From NCBI RefSeq assembly GCF_000787835.1, contig NZ_BBPP01000038.1, positions 38,603 to 84,051 of the forward strand: a stretch of DNA of 45,449 nucleotides, given 5' to 3'. A program made the position numbers and the translations under genes. The DNA comes from Streptacidiphilus melanogenes (GTDB taxonomy: Bacteria > Actinomycetota > Actinomycetes > Streptomycetales > Streptomycetaceae). The notes beneath the pieces are model-generated. The model had not been told where the DNA came from. It made no database searches and was given only the letters and a program-made list of their open reading frames with translations. This document shows positions 34,854 to 42,581 of this stretch, piece after piece; the stretch's first letter is position 1, and the number at the start of each line of letters is the position of its first letter.

Positions 34854-36212
34854 ATGAGCGGCAGTAGTACCAGCTTCAGCACCTCCTTTCTCATCGGGGC
34901 GGTGCTGCTCGTCATCTGCGCGTGGCTGGCCGCCTGCGCCGAGGCGGGCATCTCGCGCGTCTCGCGCTTCCGCGCCGAGGAGGCCGTGCGCAACGGCAGG
35001 CGCGGCGCCGAGCGGCTGCTCGCCCTGGCGAGCGACCCGATCCGCTACCTGAACCTGGCGACGCTGATCCGCGTCACCTGCGAGATGGCCGCGACGGTCA
35101 TGGTCGCCGTCGTCTGCCTGCGGAACTTCCCGCACACCTGGCAGGCGGTCCTGGTCGCGATCGGCGCGATGGTGCTGGTCTCCTTCGTCGCCGTCGGAGT
35201 CTCGCCGCGGACGATCGGCCGACAGCACCCGCTGAACTCCGCCACCGCGGCCTCCTACCTGCTGCTGCCGCTGGCCCGCGTGATGGGCCCGGTCCCGCGC
35301 CTGCTGATCCTGCTCGGCAACGCGCTCACCCCCGGCAAGGGCTTCCGCGAGGGCCCCTTCGCCTCGGAGGCGGAGCTGCGCGCCCTGGTCGACCTGGCCG
35401 AGAAGGACGACCTGATCGAGGACGACGAGCGCCGCATGGTGCACTCCGTCTTCGAGCTCGGCGACACCATCGTCCGCGAGGTGATGGTGCCCCGGACCGA
35501 CCTGGTGATGATCGAGCGCAGCAAGACCATCCGGCAGGCGCTGACGCTCGCGCTGCGCTCCGGCTTCTCCCGCATCCCCGTGGTCGGCGAGAACGAGGAC
35601 GACGTCGTCGGCATCGCCTACCTCAAGGACCTGGTGCGGCGCACCCACACCAACCGCGACGCGGAGTCCGAGCCGGTCGGCTCGGTGATGCGACCCGCGA
35701 CCTTCGTCCCCGACAGCAAGCCGGCCGCGGACCTGCTGCGCGAGATGCAGCGCGACCGCATCCACGTCGCCGTCGTCATCGACGAGTACGGCGGCACGGC
35801 CGGGCTGGTGACGATCGAGGACGTGCTGGAGGAGATCGTCGGCGAGATCACCGACGAGTACGACCGGGAGACCCCGGCCGTCGAACCGCTGCCCGACGGC
35901 TCCTACCGGATCACCGCACGCCTGCCGGTGGAGGAGCTCGGCGAGCTGTTCGGCCTGGAGCTGGAGGACGAGGACGTCGACACCGTCGGCGGCCTGCTGG
36001 CCAAGGCCCTCGGCCGGGTCCCGATCCCGGGCAGCGACGCGGAGGTCCCACTGCCGGACGACGAGGACCTGCCGATCGCCGCTATCCGCCTCACCGCGGA
36101 GAGCACGGCCGGCCGCCGCAACCGGATCGGGACGCTGCTGGCGTCCCCGGTCCCGCGCGTCGACCGCCGCGAGGAGCACGAGGCCGAGGAGCCGCACGCC
36201 GAGTCGGCGTGA
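34854..36212 (+). CDS. CNNM/HlyC-CorC family membrane protein with CBS domains
   Basis: 452 residues: DUF21/CNNM transmembrane region (residues ~8-150, three or four helices), a CBS pair (~205-330; [16 protein letters not shown] and [31 protein letters not shown]), and a CorC_HlyC C-terminal domain (~345-430). Family members are linked to magnesium or cobalt transport and to ion homeostasis. The gene follows ybeY as in most actinobacteria; the upstream gap holds an A/G-rich tract (34811-34845) that may aid ribosome binding. In many Streptomyces genomes cytidine deaminase and era come next, but here they do not. Confidence 0.93.
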   Translation: MSGSSTSFSTSFLIGAVLLVICAWLAACAEAGISRVSRFRAEEAVRNGRRGAERLLALASDPIRYLNLATLIRVTCEMAATVMVAVVCLRNFPHTWQAVLVAIGAMVLVSFVAVGVSPRTIGRQHPLNSATAASYLLLPLARVMGPVPRLLILLGNALTPGKGFREGPFASEAELRALVDLAEKDDLIEDDERRMVHSVFELGDTIVREVMVPRTDLVMIERSKTIRQALTLALRSGFSRIPVVGENEDDVVGIAYLKDLVRRTHTNRDAESEPVGSVMRPATFVPDSKPAADLLREMQRDRIHVAVVIDEYGGTAGLVTIEDVLEEIVGEITDEYDRETPAVEPLPDGSYRITARLPVEELGELFGLELEDEDVDTVGGLLAKALGRVPIPGSDAEVPLPDDEDLPIAAIRLTAESTAGRRNRIGTLLASPVPRVDRREEHEAEEPHAESA

Positions 36213-36220
36213 TCCTCCGT

Positions 36221-36245
36221 CCGGTGACGTCTGCCGGTGACGTCT
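36221..36245. repeat. 13-bp tandem duplication between convergent genes
   Basis: CCGGTGACGTCT occurs at 36221-36232 and 36234-36245, a 13-bp period. The second copy reaches into the stop codon of the DUF2000 gene on the other strand. It is probably a slippage product. Confidence 0.85.
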
Positions 36246-36678
36246 AGGGGTGCATCCGCGCGCCCTTGAGCACCTTGTCGACGACGTTGCGCGGCCCGTA
36301 CACGGCGATCCCGACCAGGTCCAGGTCCTCGCGGCGCACGGCGCGGACCGCCGCGCGGTTGTCGGTGTCGTTGCCGGTGACGAACAGGTCCGAGGTGAAC
36401 ACCGCCCGCGGCAGCGCGCGGGCCAGGGCGCGGCCGTGCGCGGCGGTGAGCGTCTCCTTCGACCCCTCGAAGACCAGCACCGGCTGGCGGAACATCCGCA
36501 GGTAGGGGGTGTCGTCGGCGTCGGCGTAGGGCTCCCCGATCACCTCGGGCGCCTCCGTGCCCAGGCCGCTCACCAGGAACGCGGTCACGTTCAGGCGCTG
36601 CCAGGTCTGCAGGTCGTCCCGGAGCAGCACGGCGATCTTGGTGTCGAAGCGGGCGGGGGCGTTCTCTCGGTCGCTCAT
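36244..36678 (-). CDS. DUF2000 family protein
   Basis: 144 residues: FDTKIAVLLRDDLQTWQRLNVTAFLVSG, then GEPYADADDTPYLRMFRQPVLVF and a final LVGIAVYGPRNVVDKVLKG, the full length of DUF2000, a small family related in fold to peptidyl-tRNA hydrolase II and without known function. ATG 36678 is chosen over the longer frame to 36804, which runs through the divergent regulator. A CAGTCT hexamer ends 6 nt before the start. Pairing with a divergent AraC gene is common for this family. Confidence 0.9.
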   Translation of the reverse strand: MSDRENAPARFDTKIAVLLRDDLQTWQRLNVTAFLVSGLGTEAPEVIGEPYADADDTPYLRMFRQPVLVFEGSKETLTAAHGRALARALPRAVFTSDLFVTGNDTDNRAAVRAVRREDLDLVGIAVYGPRNVVDKVLKGARMHP

Positions 36679-36727
36679 GGACTGAGACTGCCGCTCGTCC
36701 GCCGGTCCGGTCTTGTACGTTCTTTGC

Positions 36728-37516
36728 ATGGCCGCACGCGAGGAGGTCTTTGCGTGGCGCCCGCGGGTCCCGGGTGTCACCGAGGTCTTCCACGCCCACT
36801 TCACCGAGCACGCCTACCCGATGCACGTCCACGACGTCTGGACGCTGCTGATCGTCGACTCCGGTGCGGTCCGCTACGACCTGAACCGGCACGAGTGCGG
36901 CACGTTGCACGAGACCGTCTCCCTGCTGCCGCCCCACGTGCCCCACAACGGCTCCCCGGCGACGCCGGAGGGATTCCGCAAGCGGGTGCTGTACCTGGAC
37001 GCCTCCGTGTTGGACACCGCCCTGATCGGCTCGGCGGCGGACAGCCCGGACGTGACCGATCCGCTGCTGCGCCGCCGGGTCGGCCAGCTGCACGCGGTGC
37101 TGGCGCACCCGGGCGACGAGTTCGAGGCGGAGAGCCGCCTCGCCTTCGTCGGCGAGCGCCTGCGGCAGCACCTGCGGGCGCGGTTCGAGCCGACGGCCCG
37201 GCGGCAGGGCGTGGCGGACCGGCTGCGGGAGCTGCTCGACGAGCGCGTGCTGACCGGCGTCACCCTGGCCGAGGCGGCCGAGCTGCTGCAGGCCCACCCG
37301 ACGCATCTGGTCAGGGCGTTCAGCACGACGTTCGGCCTCGCCCCGCACCAGTACCTGACGGCCCGCCGGGTGGAGCGCGCCCGCTCGCTGCTGCTGGACG
37401 GCCTTCCGCCCGCCACGGCGGCCACCGCGGCGGGCTTCTACGACCAGGCCCATCTGGGCAGGCACTTCAAGCGAGTTGTCGGCGTCTCCCCGGGACGGTT
37501 CCGCTCGAAGCGCTAG
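36728..37516 (+). CDS. AraC-family transcriptional regulator with cupin N-terminus
   Basis: 262 residues. N-terminal AraC-binding cupin (residues ~15-90; FTEHAYPMHVHDVWTLLIVDSGAVRYDL and LPPHVPHNGSPA) and C-terminal HTH_18 (~165-262; LAEAAELLQAHPTHLVRAFSTTFGLAPHQYL and AATAAGFYDQAHLGRHFKRVVGVSPGRF). It probably controls the DUF2000 gene across a 49-bp divergent gap. ATG 36728 lies 6 nt after TACGTT (36716-36721), consistent with a leaderless message; an alternative ATG at 36713 would overlap that box. Confidence 0.92.
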   Translation: MAAREEVFAWRPRVPGVTEVFHAHFTEHAYPMHVHDVWTLLIVDSGAVRYDLNRHECGTLHETVSLLPPHVPHNGSPATPEGFRKRVLYLDASVLDTALIGSAADSPDVTDPLLRRRVGQLHAVLAHPGDEFEAESRLAFVGERLRQHLRARFEPTARRQGVADRLRELLDERVLTGVTLAEAAELLQAHPTHLVRAFSTTFGLAPHQYLTARRVERARSLLLDGLPPATAATAAGFYDQAHLGRHFKRVVGVSPGRFRSKR

Positions 37517-37529
37517 TTCCTCGCACCCC

Positions 37530-38975
37530 TCAGCGCCGCTTCGCGGCGGTCAGTCCGAGTGCGACCGTCACGGCCAGCGCCGCGACCGCGATCGCGTCCG
37601 CCGCCAGGCCCAGCCGCACGCCGCTGAGGACGTCACCGCGGGTGGAGGCCAGCGCGGCGAGGAGCGGGATGCCGACGGTGATGCCGACCTGCTGGGTCGT
37701 GGTGGTCAGGCCCGTCGCCTGGCCCTGTTCGTCGTTCGGCAACCCGGAGGTCGCGGTGACGTTGTAGGAGACCATCGCCGCCATGTGGCCGATGCCCGCC
37801 AGGGAGATGACGACCAGGAAGATCCACGTGCCCGTGGTGCCCGCGCCGATCGCGAGGAGGCCGAAGGTCAGCGCTGCCTGCAGCAGCAGCCCGCCCGCGA
37901 GGACCTTCGCCGAGCCGACCCGGGCGACCCAGCGCGGAGCCAGCGTGCCGGTGACCGCGCAGCTGACGCCGAGCGCGCCGAAGACCAGCCCGGTCAGGAC
38001 CGGGGAGAGGTGGTTGACCTGCTGGAGGTAGAGCGTGCCGAGGAAGACCGCGGCCGTCATCGTGGCGATGGTGGTCAGCCCGCCGAGGTTGCCGAAGGCG
38101 ACGGTGGGGCGGCGCAGGATGCGCAGCGAGACCAGCGGTTCGGCCGTGCGGGCCTCGATCGCCACGAACGCGGTCAGCAGCACCGCGGCCGCGATCAGCG
38201 TCACCAGCACCGGGACGTCCCCGAAGCCGCGCTGCGCCGCCGTGGACAGGGCGTAGATCAGCGACAGCAGACCGCCGGTGACGGTGACCGCGCCGGGGAT
38301 GTCCATCCGGGGCCGGACCTCGTTGCGGGACTCCGGCAGCAGCCGCGGCGCGGCGAACAGCACGGCCGCGCCCATCACCACGTTGAGGGCCATCGTCGAA
38401 CGCCACGTCAGCAGCTGGGTGAGCACGCCGCCCAGCACCATGCCGCAGGTGAAGCCGACGGCCATCAGGCTGCCCATGATGCCGAGCGCGCGGTCGCGTT
38501 GCGGGCCCTCCCGGAACGTCGTGGTCAGCAGCGCCATCCCGGCGGGCACGATCGCCGCCGCGCCGAGCCCCTGCAGCGCGCGCCCGGCGAGGAAGCTCGC
38601 GGGCGACCACGCCAGCGTGGCCAGCACGGACGCGGCGGTGAAGAGCGTCAGCCCGCCCAGGAACACCCGCTTGCGCCCGACCGCGTCGGCGACCCGCCCG
38701 AACAGCAGCAGGAACCCGCCGGAGGGCAGCGCGAACGCGGTCATGCCCCACTGCAGGTTCGCCTGCGACAGGTGCAGCGACGCGCCGAGCGACGGCAGCG
38801 CGATATTGAGGATGGAGAAGTCGAGGGCCACCGCGAACTGGGCGGCACAGAGGACGAAGAGGACCAGCCTGGCCCGTACCGAGAGCCTCCCGCCGCCCTC
38901 GGGGCCGGCCGGCAGTCCGGCGGTGCTGGTCGTGGAGTGGGTCTGTGCTGTGGTGTCGATCGCCATGACCATCAT
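37530..38975 (-). CDS. DHA2-family (14-helix) MFS drug exporter
   Basis: About 481 residues with fourteen predicted helices. Motif A is GRVADAVGRKRVFLGG, motif D1-like DFSILNIALPSLGASLHLS sits in helix 1, and motif C-like GFTCGMVLGGVL in helix 5. The EmrB/QacA-type proton antiporters export amphipathic drugs. Three ATGs compete (38975, 38972 and 38966) and none has a clear ribosome binding site, so the start may move by three codons. It is divergent from the MmyB-like regulator, the probable controller, and convergent with the AraC gene, 13 bases apart. Confidence 0.93.
   Translation of the reverse strand: MMVMAIDTTAQTHSTTSTAGLPAGPEGGGRLSVRARLVLFVLCAAQFAVALDFSILNIALPSLGASLHLSQANLQWGMTAFALPSGGFLLLFGRVADAVGRKRVFLGGLTLFTAASVLATLAWSPASFLAGRALQGLGAAAIVPAGMALLTTTFREGPQRDRALGIMGSLMAVGFTCGMVLGGVLTQLLTWRSTMALNVVMGAAVLFAAPRLLPESRNEVRPRMDIPGAVTVTGGLLSLIYALSTAAQRGFGDVPVLVTLIAAAVLLTAFVAIEARTAEPLVSLRILRRPTVAFGNLGGLTTIATMTAAVFLGTLYLQQVNHLSPVLTGLVFGALGVSCAVTGTLAPRWVARVGSAKVLAGGLLLQAALTFGLLAIGAGTTGTWIFLVVISLAGIGHMAAMVSYNVTATSGLPNDEQGQATGLTTTTQQVGITVGIPLLAALASTRGDVLSGVRLGLAADAIAVAALAVTVALGLTAAKRR
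37534..37548. terminator. Short GC hairpin between convergent genes
   Basis: CGCCGC-TTC-GCGGCG, a perfect 6-bp stem, lies in the last codons of the MFS gene 18 bases after the AraC stop. It is the only candidate stop signal in the 13-bp convergent gap. Confidence 0.35.
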
Positions 38976-38977
38976 GG
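38963..38977. promoter_or_regulatory. Dyad CCATGA-CCA-TCATGG over the MFS start codons
   Basis: A perfect 6-3-6 inverted repeat that includes all three candidate start codons of the exporter gene. It could bind the divergent MmyB-like regulator or fold in the mRNA; part of the symmetry may come from repeated ATG codons. Confidence 0.3.
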
Positions 38978-39111
38978 TTCAGCGGATCAACAGCCCTTGG
39001 AGAGAGGGCGCTTATCCTGTTGGCGGCACCACCAGGCAGCGCGTTCGCCCGGCTCGGGTCTGCCGGAGGCGCTTGACTACCCTGGAGGCACCGCATCAGC
39101 CAGGGGGGACT

Positions 39112-39990
39112 GTGGACGTTCGCACCAACACCGCCGAGGTCCGGCGTCGGGCCGACCTGCGGGAGTTTCTGATGGGTCGGCGCGCCCGGGTCAGTCCCCG
39201 CGAGGCCGGGCTGCCCGACGGCGGTGCCAGACGACGGACGCCGGGGCTGCGGCGGGAGGAGGTGGCCGTGCTCGCGGGGGTGGGCGTCAGCTGGTACCAG
39301 TGGCTGGAGCAGGGCCGCGACATCACCGTCTCCGGTCAGGTGCTCGACTCCGTCGCCCGGGTGCTGAAGCTGGACGAGCCCGAGCGGCGCCACCTCTACG
39401 TGCTGGCCGGCCTCAACCCGCCGCTCGTCGCGGTCCCACAGGAGCAGGCCCCGGTCAGCGGCTCGATCCAGCGGCTCATCGACTCGTGGATGCCGCTCCC
39501 GGCCAACGTCATCGACCGCTACTGGAACAACATCGCCTACAACGCCGCGGCCACGGCCGTCTTCGACTTCAACGAGCGGTGGCTCAACTGCCTCTTCGCC
39601 TTCTTCGGCAGCCCCATCTACCGTGACCGGCACATCGGTTGGGACAAGGACGCGGCGCTGATCGTCGCCGAGTACCGGGCCGCCGCCGCGGAGTTCCCCG
39701 GCGACGAGGGCTTCGCGGCGATCGTGGACGAGCTGAGCGCGGAGTACGAGCTGTTCGCCGAGCTCTGGGCGCGCGGCGACGTCAGACCGCCCGGCACCCG
39801 GCCCAAGCACGTCGACCACCCCGTCGTCGGCGAGTTGTCCTTCGAGAGCACGCAGCTGCGCATCCCGGACCGGCCCGACCTCACCGTGGTCCTGCACAAC
39901 GCCGTCCCCGGGACGGACACCTTGAGCAAGCTGGAGTGGCTCGCCTCCCCGGAGGGCCGCAGGGCCGCCCTCCGCCCCGTCGCCGGCTGA
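39112..39990 (+). CDS. Helix-turn-helix regulator, MmyB-like ligand-binding domain
   Basis: 292 residues: HTH_31 domain (residues ~10-85; FLMGRRARVSPREAGLP, RRTPGLRREEVAVLAGVGVSWYQWLEQGRDI) and a PAS-like MmyB C-terminal domain (~100-280; NVIDRYWNNIAYNAAA, DVRPPGTRPKHVDHPVVGELSFE). These regulators, numerous in Streptomyces, often repress a divergent exporter or reductase and are thought to sense a hydrophobic ligand such as a fatty acid. GTG 39112 has AGGGGGG just upstream. A TTGACT hexamer is at 39073-39078. Its last codon and stop lie inside the first of two repeated motifs (39984-40033). Confidence 0.93.
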   Translation: MDVRTNTAEVRRRADLREFLMGRRARVSPREAGLPDGGARRRTPGLRREEVAVLAGVGVSWYQWLEQGRDITVSGQVLDSVARVLKLDEPERRHLYVLAGLNPPLVAVPQEQAPVSGSIQRLIDSWMPLPANVIDRYWNNIAYNAAATAVFDFNERWLNCLFAFFGSPIYRDRHIGWDKDAALIVAEYRAAAAEFPGDEGFAAIVDELSAEYELFAELWARGDVRPPGTRPKHVDHPVVGELSFESTQLRIPDRPDLTVVLHNAVPGTDTLSKLEWLASPEGRRAALRPVAG

Positions 39991-40033
39991 TCCTTGCGCG
40001 CGGCCGCGCGCTGCGGCTGATCCGTGCAGGCCG
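39984..40033 (+). promoter_or_regulatory. Pair of CGGCTGATCCKTGC motifs, 30-bp spacing, upstream of first M20 gene
   Basis: CGGCTGATCCTTGCGCGCGG (39984-40003) and CGGCTGATCCGTGCAGGCCG (40014-40033), exactly 30 bp apart, in the 109-bp gap before the amidohydrolase. A matching pair at the same spacing lies between lrp and the MFS gene (42409-42457), so these are candidate sites of the Lrp regulator. The first copy overlaps the previous stop codon. Confidence 0.45.
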
Positions 40034-40099
40034 CTCGGCCTCCGGCCGGACGGGGCGAGCATGGGCGCGCCCCTGATCGTCCCGCCGGAGGAGACGCCG

Positions 40100-41299
40100 A
40101 TGCCCCCCACCCTCGCCGAGTCCGCCGTGTTGTTGCTGCCGGAGTTGGTGGCTTTGCGGCGGTCGATCCATGAGGAGCCGGAGATCGGCTTGGAGTTGCC
40201 GTTGACGCAGGCGAAGGTGTTGGCGGCGTTGGAGGGGTTGGGGCTTGAGGTTTCGGTGGGGGAGAAGCTGAGCAGTGTGACGGCGGTGTTGCGGGGTGGT
40301 CGTCCGGGTCCTGCGGTGTTGCTGCGCGGCGACATGGATGCGTTGCCGGTGCAGGAGACGTCGGGGTTGCCGTTCGCGTCTCGGGTCGCGGGGGTGATGC
40401 ACGCGTGTGGGCATGATCTGCACGTGGCGGGGTTGGTGGGTGCGGCGCGGCTGTTGGTGGAGCGTCGGGAGGAGCTGGCCGGCTCGGTCGTCTTCATGTT
40501 CCAGCCCGGCGAGGAAGGCGGGGGCGGCGCTCAGCTGATGGTCGACGAGGGCGTCCTCGACGCCGCCGGCACCGGCGTCGTCGCCGCCTACGCCCTGCAC
40601 GTCGCCGCGGCCCTCCTGCCCGCCGGCTGGGTCGCCTCCCGCCCCGGCCCGGTCATGGCCGCGTCCGACACCCTCCACGTCACCTTCCGCGGCCGCGGCG
40701 GGCACGGCTCCATGCCGCACGCCGCCCTCGACCCGCTGCCCGCGGCGTGCGAGGCCGTGCTGGGCCTGCAGACCATGGTCACCCGCCGCTTCGACGCGTT
40801 CGACCCGGTCGTCGTCACCGTCGGCACGTTCCACGCGGGCAGCGTGGAGAACGTCATCCCGGAGACCGCGACCTTCGCGGCGACCATCCGCTCCTTCTCG
40901 GTCGAGGCCCGGGAGAAGGTCGCCCAGGAGGCGCTGCGCGTCGTCCGCGGGATCGCCGACGCCCACGGCCTCACCGTCGAGGCGGAGATCGAGGGCGGCT
41001 ACCCGGTCACGGTCAACGACCCGTCCGAGGCGGCGTTCGCGGCGGACGTCGTGACCCGCGAGCTCGGGGAGGGCCGTTACGTCGAGATGCCGCACGCCGT
41101 CGCCGGTTCCGAGGACTTCGGGGTGCTGGACAAGCTCGTCCCCTCGTCCTACCTGATGCTCGGCGCGACCCCGGCCGACCGCGACCCGTTCACCGCGCCC
41201 TACAACCACGCGCCGGAGGCCCGGTTCGACGACGGCGTCCTCGGCGACGGCGCGGCCCTGCTGGCCGGTCTGGCGATGGGACGTCTCGCCCGGGGCTGA
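40100..41299 (+). CDS. M20 family amidohydrolase (IAA-amino acid hydrolase/hippuricase type), copy 1
   Basis: 399 residues, full length for the M20D amidohydrolases. Metal-site motifs: GDMDALPV (77-84), CGHDLH with C103 and H105, and PGEEG with E138/E139. The dimerisation-domain GRGGHGSMPHAALDP and late EDFG, YNHAPEA follow. These enzymes cleave N-acyl or N-aryl amino acids. ATG 40100 follows GGAGGAG by good distance. Residues ~5-136 are encoded by the 396-bp stretch shared with the second copy; this stretch uses TTG for 16 of 24 leucines, while the rest of the gene has no TTG that I can see. The C-terminal two thirds have ordinary Streptomyces codon use and differ clearly from copy 2. It is convergent with lrp. 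Confidence 0.95.
   Translation: MPPTLAESAVLLLPELVALRRSIHEEPEIGLELPLTQAKVLAALEGLGLEVSVGEKLSSVTAVLRGGRPGPAVLLRGDMDALPVQETSGLPFASRVAGVMHACGHDLHVAGLVGAARLLVERREELAGSVVFMFQPGEEGGGGAQLMVDEGVLDAAGTGVVAAYALHVAAALLPAGWVASRPGPVMAASDTLHVTFRGRGGHGSMPHAALDPLPAACEAVLGLQTMVTRRFDAFDPVVVTVGTFHAGSVENVIPETATFAATIRSFSVEAREKVAQEALRVVRGIADAHGLTVEAEIEGGYPVTVNDPSEAAFAADVVTRELGEGRYVEMPHAVAGSEDFGVLDKLVPSSYLMLGATPADRDPFTAPYNHAPEARFDDGVLGDGAALLAGLAMGRLARG
40111..40506. repeat. 396-bp identical direct repeat, copy 1
   Basis: Read base by base, 40111-40506 equals 44093-44488 (offset 3982 bp). Identity starts one base after a C/G difference and ends at a synonymous Pro difference (CCC against CCG). Both copies are in the same frame of their amidohydrolase genes. 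Confidence 0.97.
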
Positions 41300-41310
41300 T
41301 CCCCATGACC

Positions 41311-41358
41311 CGGGGGCGCCCGCCGGCCGATCGGCGGATCACCGAGCGGGCGCCCCCG
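41311..41358. terminator. Bidirectional terminator hairpin
   Basis: Perfect 13-bp arms CGGGGGCGCCCGC (41311-41323) and GCGGGCGCCCCCG (41346-41358) with a 22-nt loop that contains the palindrome GCCGATCGGC. It lies between the convergent amidohydrolase and lrp genes. Confidence 0.75.
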
Positions 41359-41360
41359 CC

Positions 41361-42386
41361 CTACTCCTCCTGCCACGGGTCCAGCGCCACATAGCCCCGG
41401 GCCCGGCCCTCCCGGTCGAGGGTGTGGCCGACCAGCTTCACCGTGCGCAGGCACACCTGGCGGGCCGTCACCCGTGACGCCGGGGACAGCGAGCCCAGCT
41501 GCGCCTCGATCCGGCGCGCGTCCGCGACCTGGTGCGTCATCACGTTCACCACCACGTTCGCCGTCGCGCCCGCGACCACCCCGCACATCCGCACCGCGGG
41601 CAGCTCGACGAGCCAGCGCGTCGTCGCGTCCAAATCCCGTGCGGGGACGTCGAGCCAGAGCCAGGTGCCGACCGAGTGGCCGTTCAGGCGCGGGGACGCG
41701 TCGCACCGCAGGACCAGGCGGCCGCTGCGGCGCAGCTCCTCCACACGGCGGCGGACCGTCGTCGCCGGGAGGCCCGTGCGTTCGGCGAGCTCGGCGAACG
41801 GCATGCGGCCGTCGGCCCCCAGCGCCTGCATCAGCGTCCGGTCGTCGAGGGCGCGCCGCAGGGCGCCGCCCCGCGAGGGGGCGGGCGCGACGGAAGGGCC
41901 GAGGCCCGCGCCGATCGCCTCCTGCTGGGAGCGGTCCAGGGCGCCCTCGCGCCAGCGGCTGCCCTCCCGCAGGGTGCGCTCGACGAAGGCCGTGCGGGTG
42001 CGCAGCACGCCGGGGACACGGCCGACCCGGTCCAGGACGTAGGCCGTGACCTGGCCGGGTTCCAGCGCCGCCACGGTGAGCATCAGGTCGGCCTCGCCGG
42101 TCACCACCTCGACGGTCGGGGTCCGCGGATCGGCGGCCAGCGTCGCCGCCACCGTCAGCACGGCGTCGGCCCGGCAGTCCACCGCGACCAGCGCGGTCAG
42201 GCCCACCCCCATTCGCTCCGCCGAGGGATAGCAGGTGACCCAGGCGTCCCCGTCCGCCGTCAGCCGCGCCCAGCGGCGCGAGAGCGTCGCCGGGTCCACG
42301 CCCAGCGGTCCCGCGAGCCGGGACCAGGACGCGCGCGGGTCGACCCGCAGCGCGTCGACGAGGGCGAGGTCGAGTTCGTCGATCAC
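41361..42386 (-). CDS. Lrp/AsnC-family regulator with two HTH-RAM units
   Basis: 341 residues, twice the usual Lrp length. Unit 1: HTH IDELDLALVDALRVDPRASWSRLAGPLGVDPATLSRRW (residues ~1-45) and RAM-like domain (~65-145, LTVAATLAADPRTPTVEVVTGEADLMLTV). Unit 2: HTH DRTLMQALGADGRMPFAELAERTGLPATTVRRRVEEL (~183-225) and RAM (~240-320, with VVAGATANVVVNVM). RAM domains bind amino acids or related small molecules, which suits control of amide hydrolases and a transporter. GTG 42386 has a GAGGG-type site upstream and starts the family homology. It is divergent from the MFS gene and stops beside the shared terminator. Confidence 0.92.
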   Translation of the reverse strand: MIDELDLALVDALRVDPRASWSRLAGPLGVDPATLSRRWARLTADGDAWVTCYPSAERMGVGLTALVAVDCRADAVLTVAATLAADPRTPTVEVVTGEADLMLTVAALEPGQVTAYVLDRVGRVPGVLRTRTAFVERTLREGSRWREGALDRSQQEAIGAGLGPSVAPAPSRGGALRRALDDRTLMQALGADGRMPFAELAERTGLPATTVRRRVEELRRSGRLVLRCDASPRLNGHSVGTWLWLDVPARDLDATTRWLVELPAVRMCGVVAGATANVVVNVMTHQVADARRIEAQLGSLSPASRVTARQVCLRTVKLVGHTLDREGRARGYVALDPWQEE

Positions 42387-42408
42387 GCCCTCACCCTTCC
42401 GGCCCCTT

Positions 42409-42457
42409 GGCTGATTCGTGCGCGCGCGGGCACGCTCTTGCCGATCCGTGCGGCGGC
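42409..42457 (+). promoter_or_regulatory. Pair of GATYCGTGC motifs, 30-bp spacing, between lrp and MFS gene
   Basis: GGCTGATTCGTGCGCGCG (from 42409) and TGCCGATCCGTGCGGCGG (from 42439) have the GAT triplets exactly 30 bp apart, as in the pair before the first amidohydrolase. They lie 23-70 bases upstream of the lrp start. They are candidate Lrp autoregulatory sites that also control the divergent transporter. The rest of the gap to 42581 shows only a loose TTGACG hexamer near 42517. Confidence 0.45.
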
Positions 42458-42581
42458 GGCCCCGCGCGGCCCAGGTTAGCGATCCTTTCGCCCACTCGCT
42501 CGGCCGCGTTGACGTCCCCCGCTCAGCCTGTCCCCTCCGACCCGCACCGTTCACCCCACCGCCGGAACGGAAGTGCCGCCC

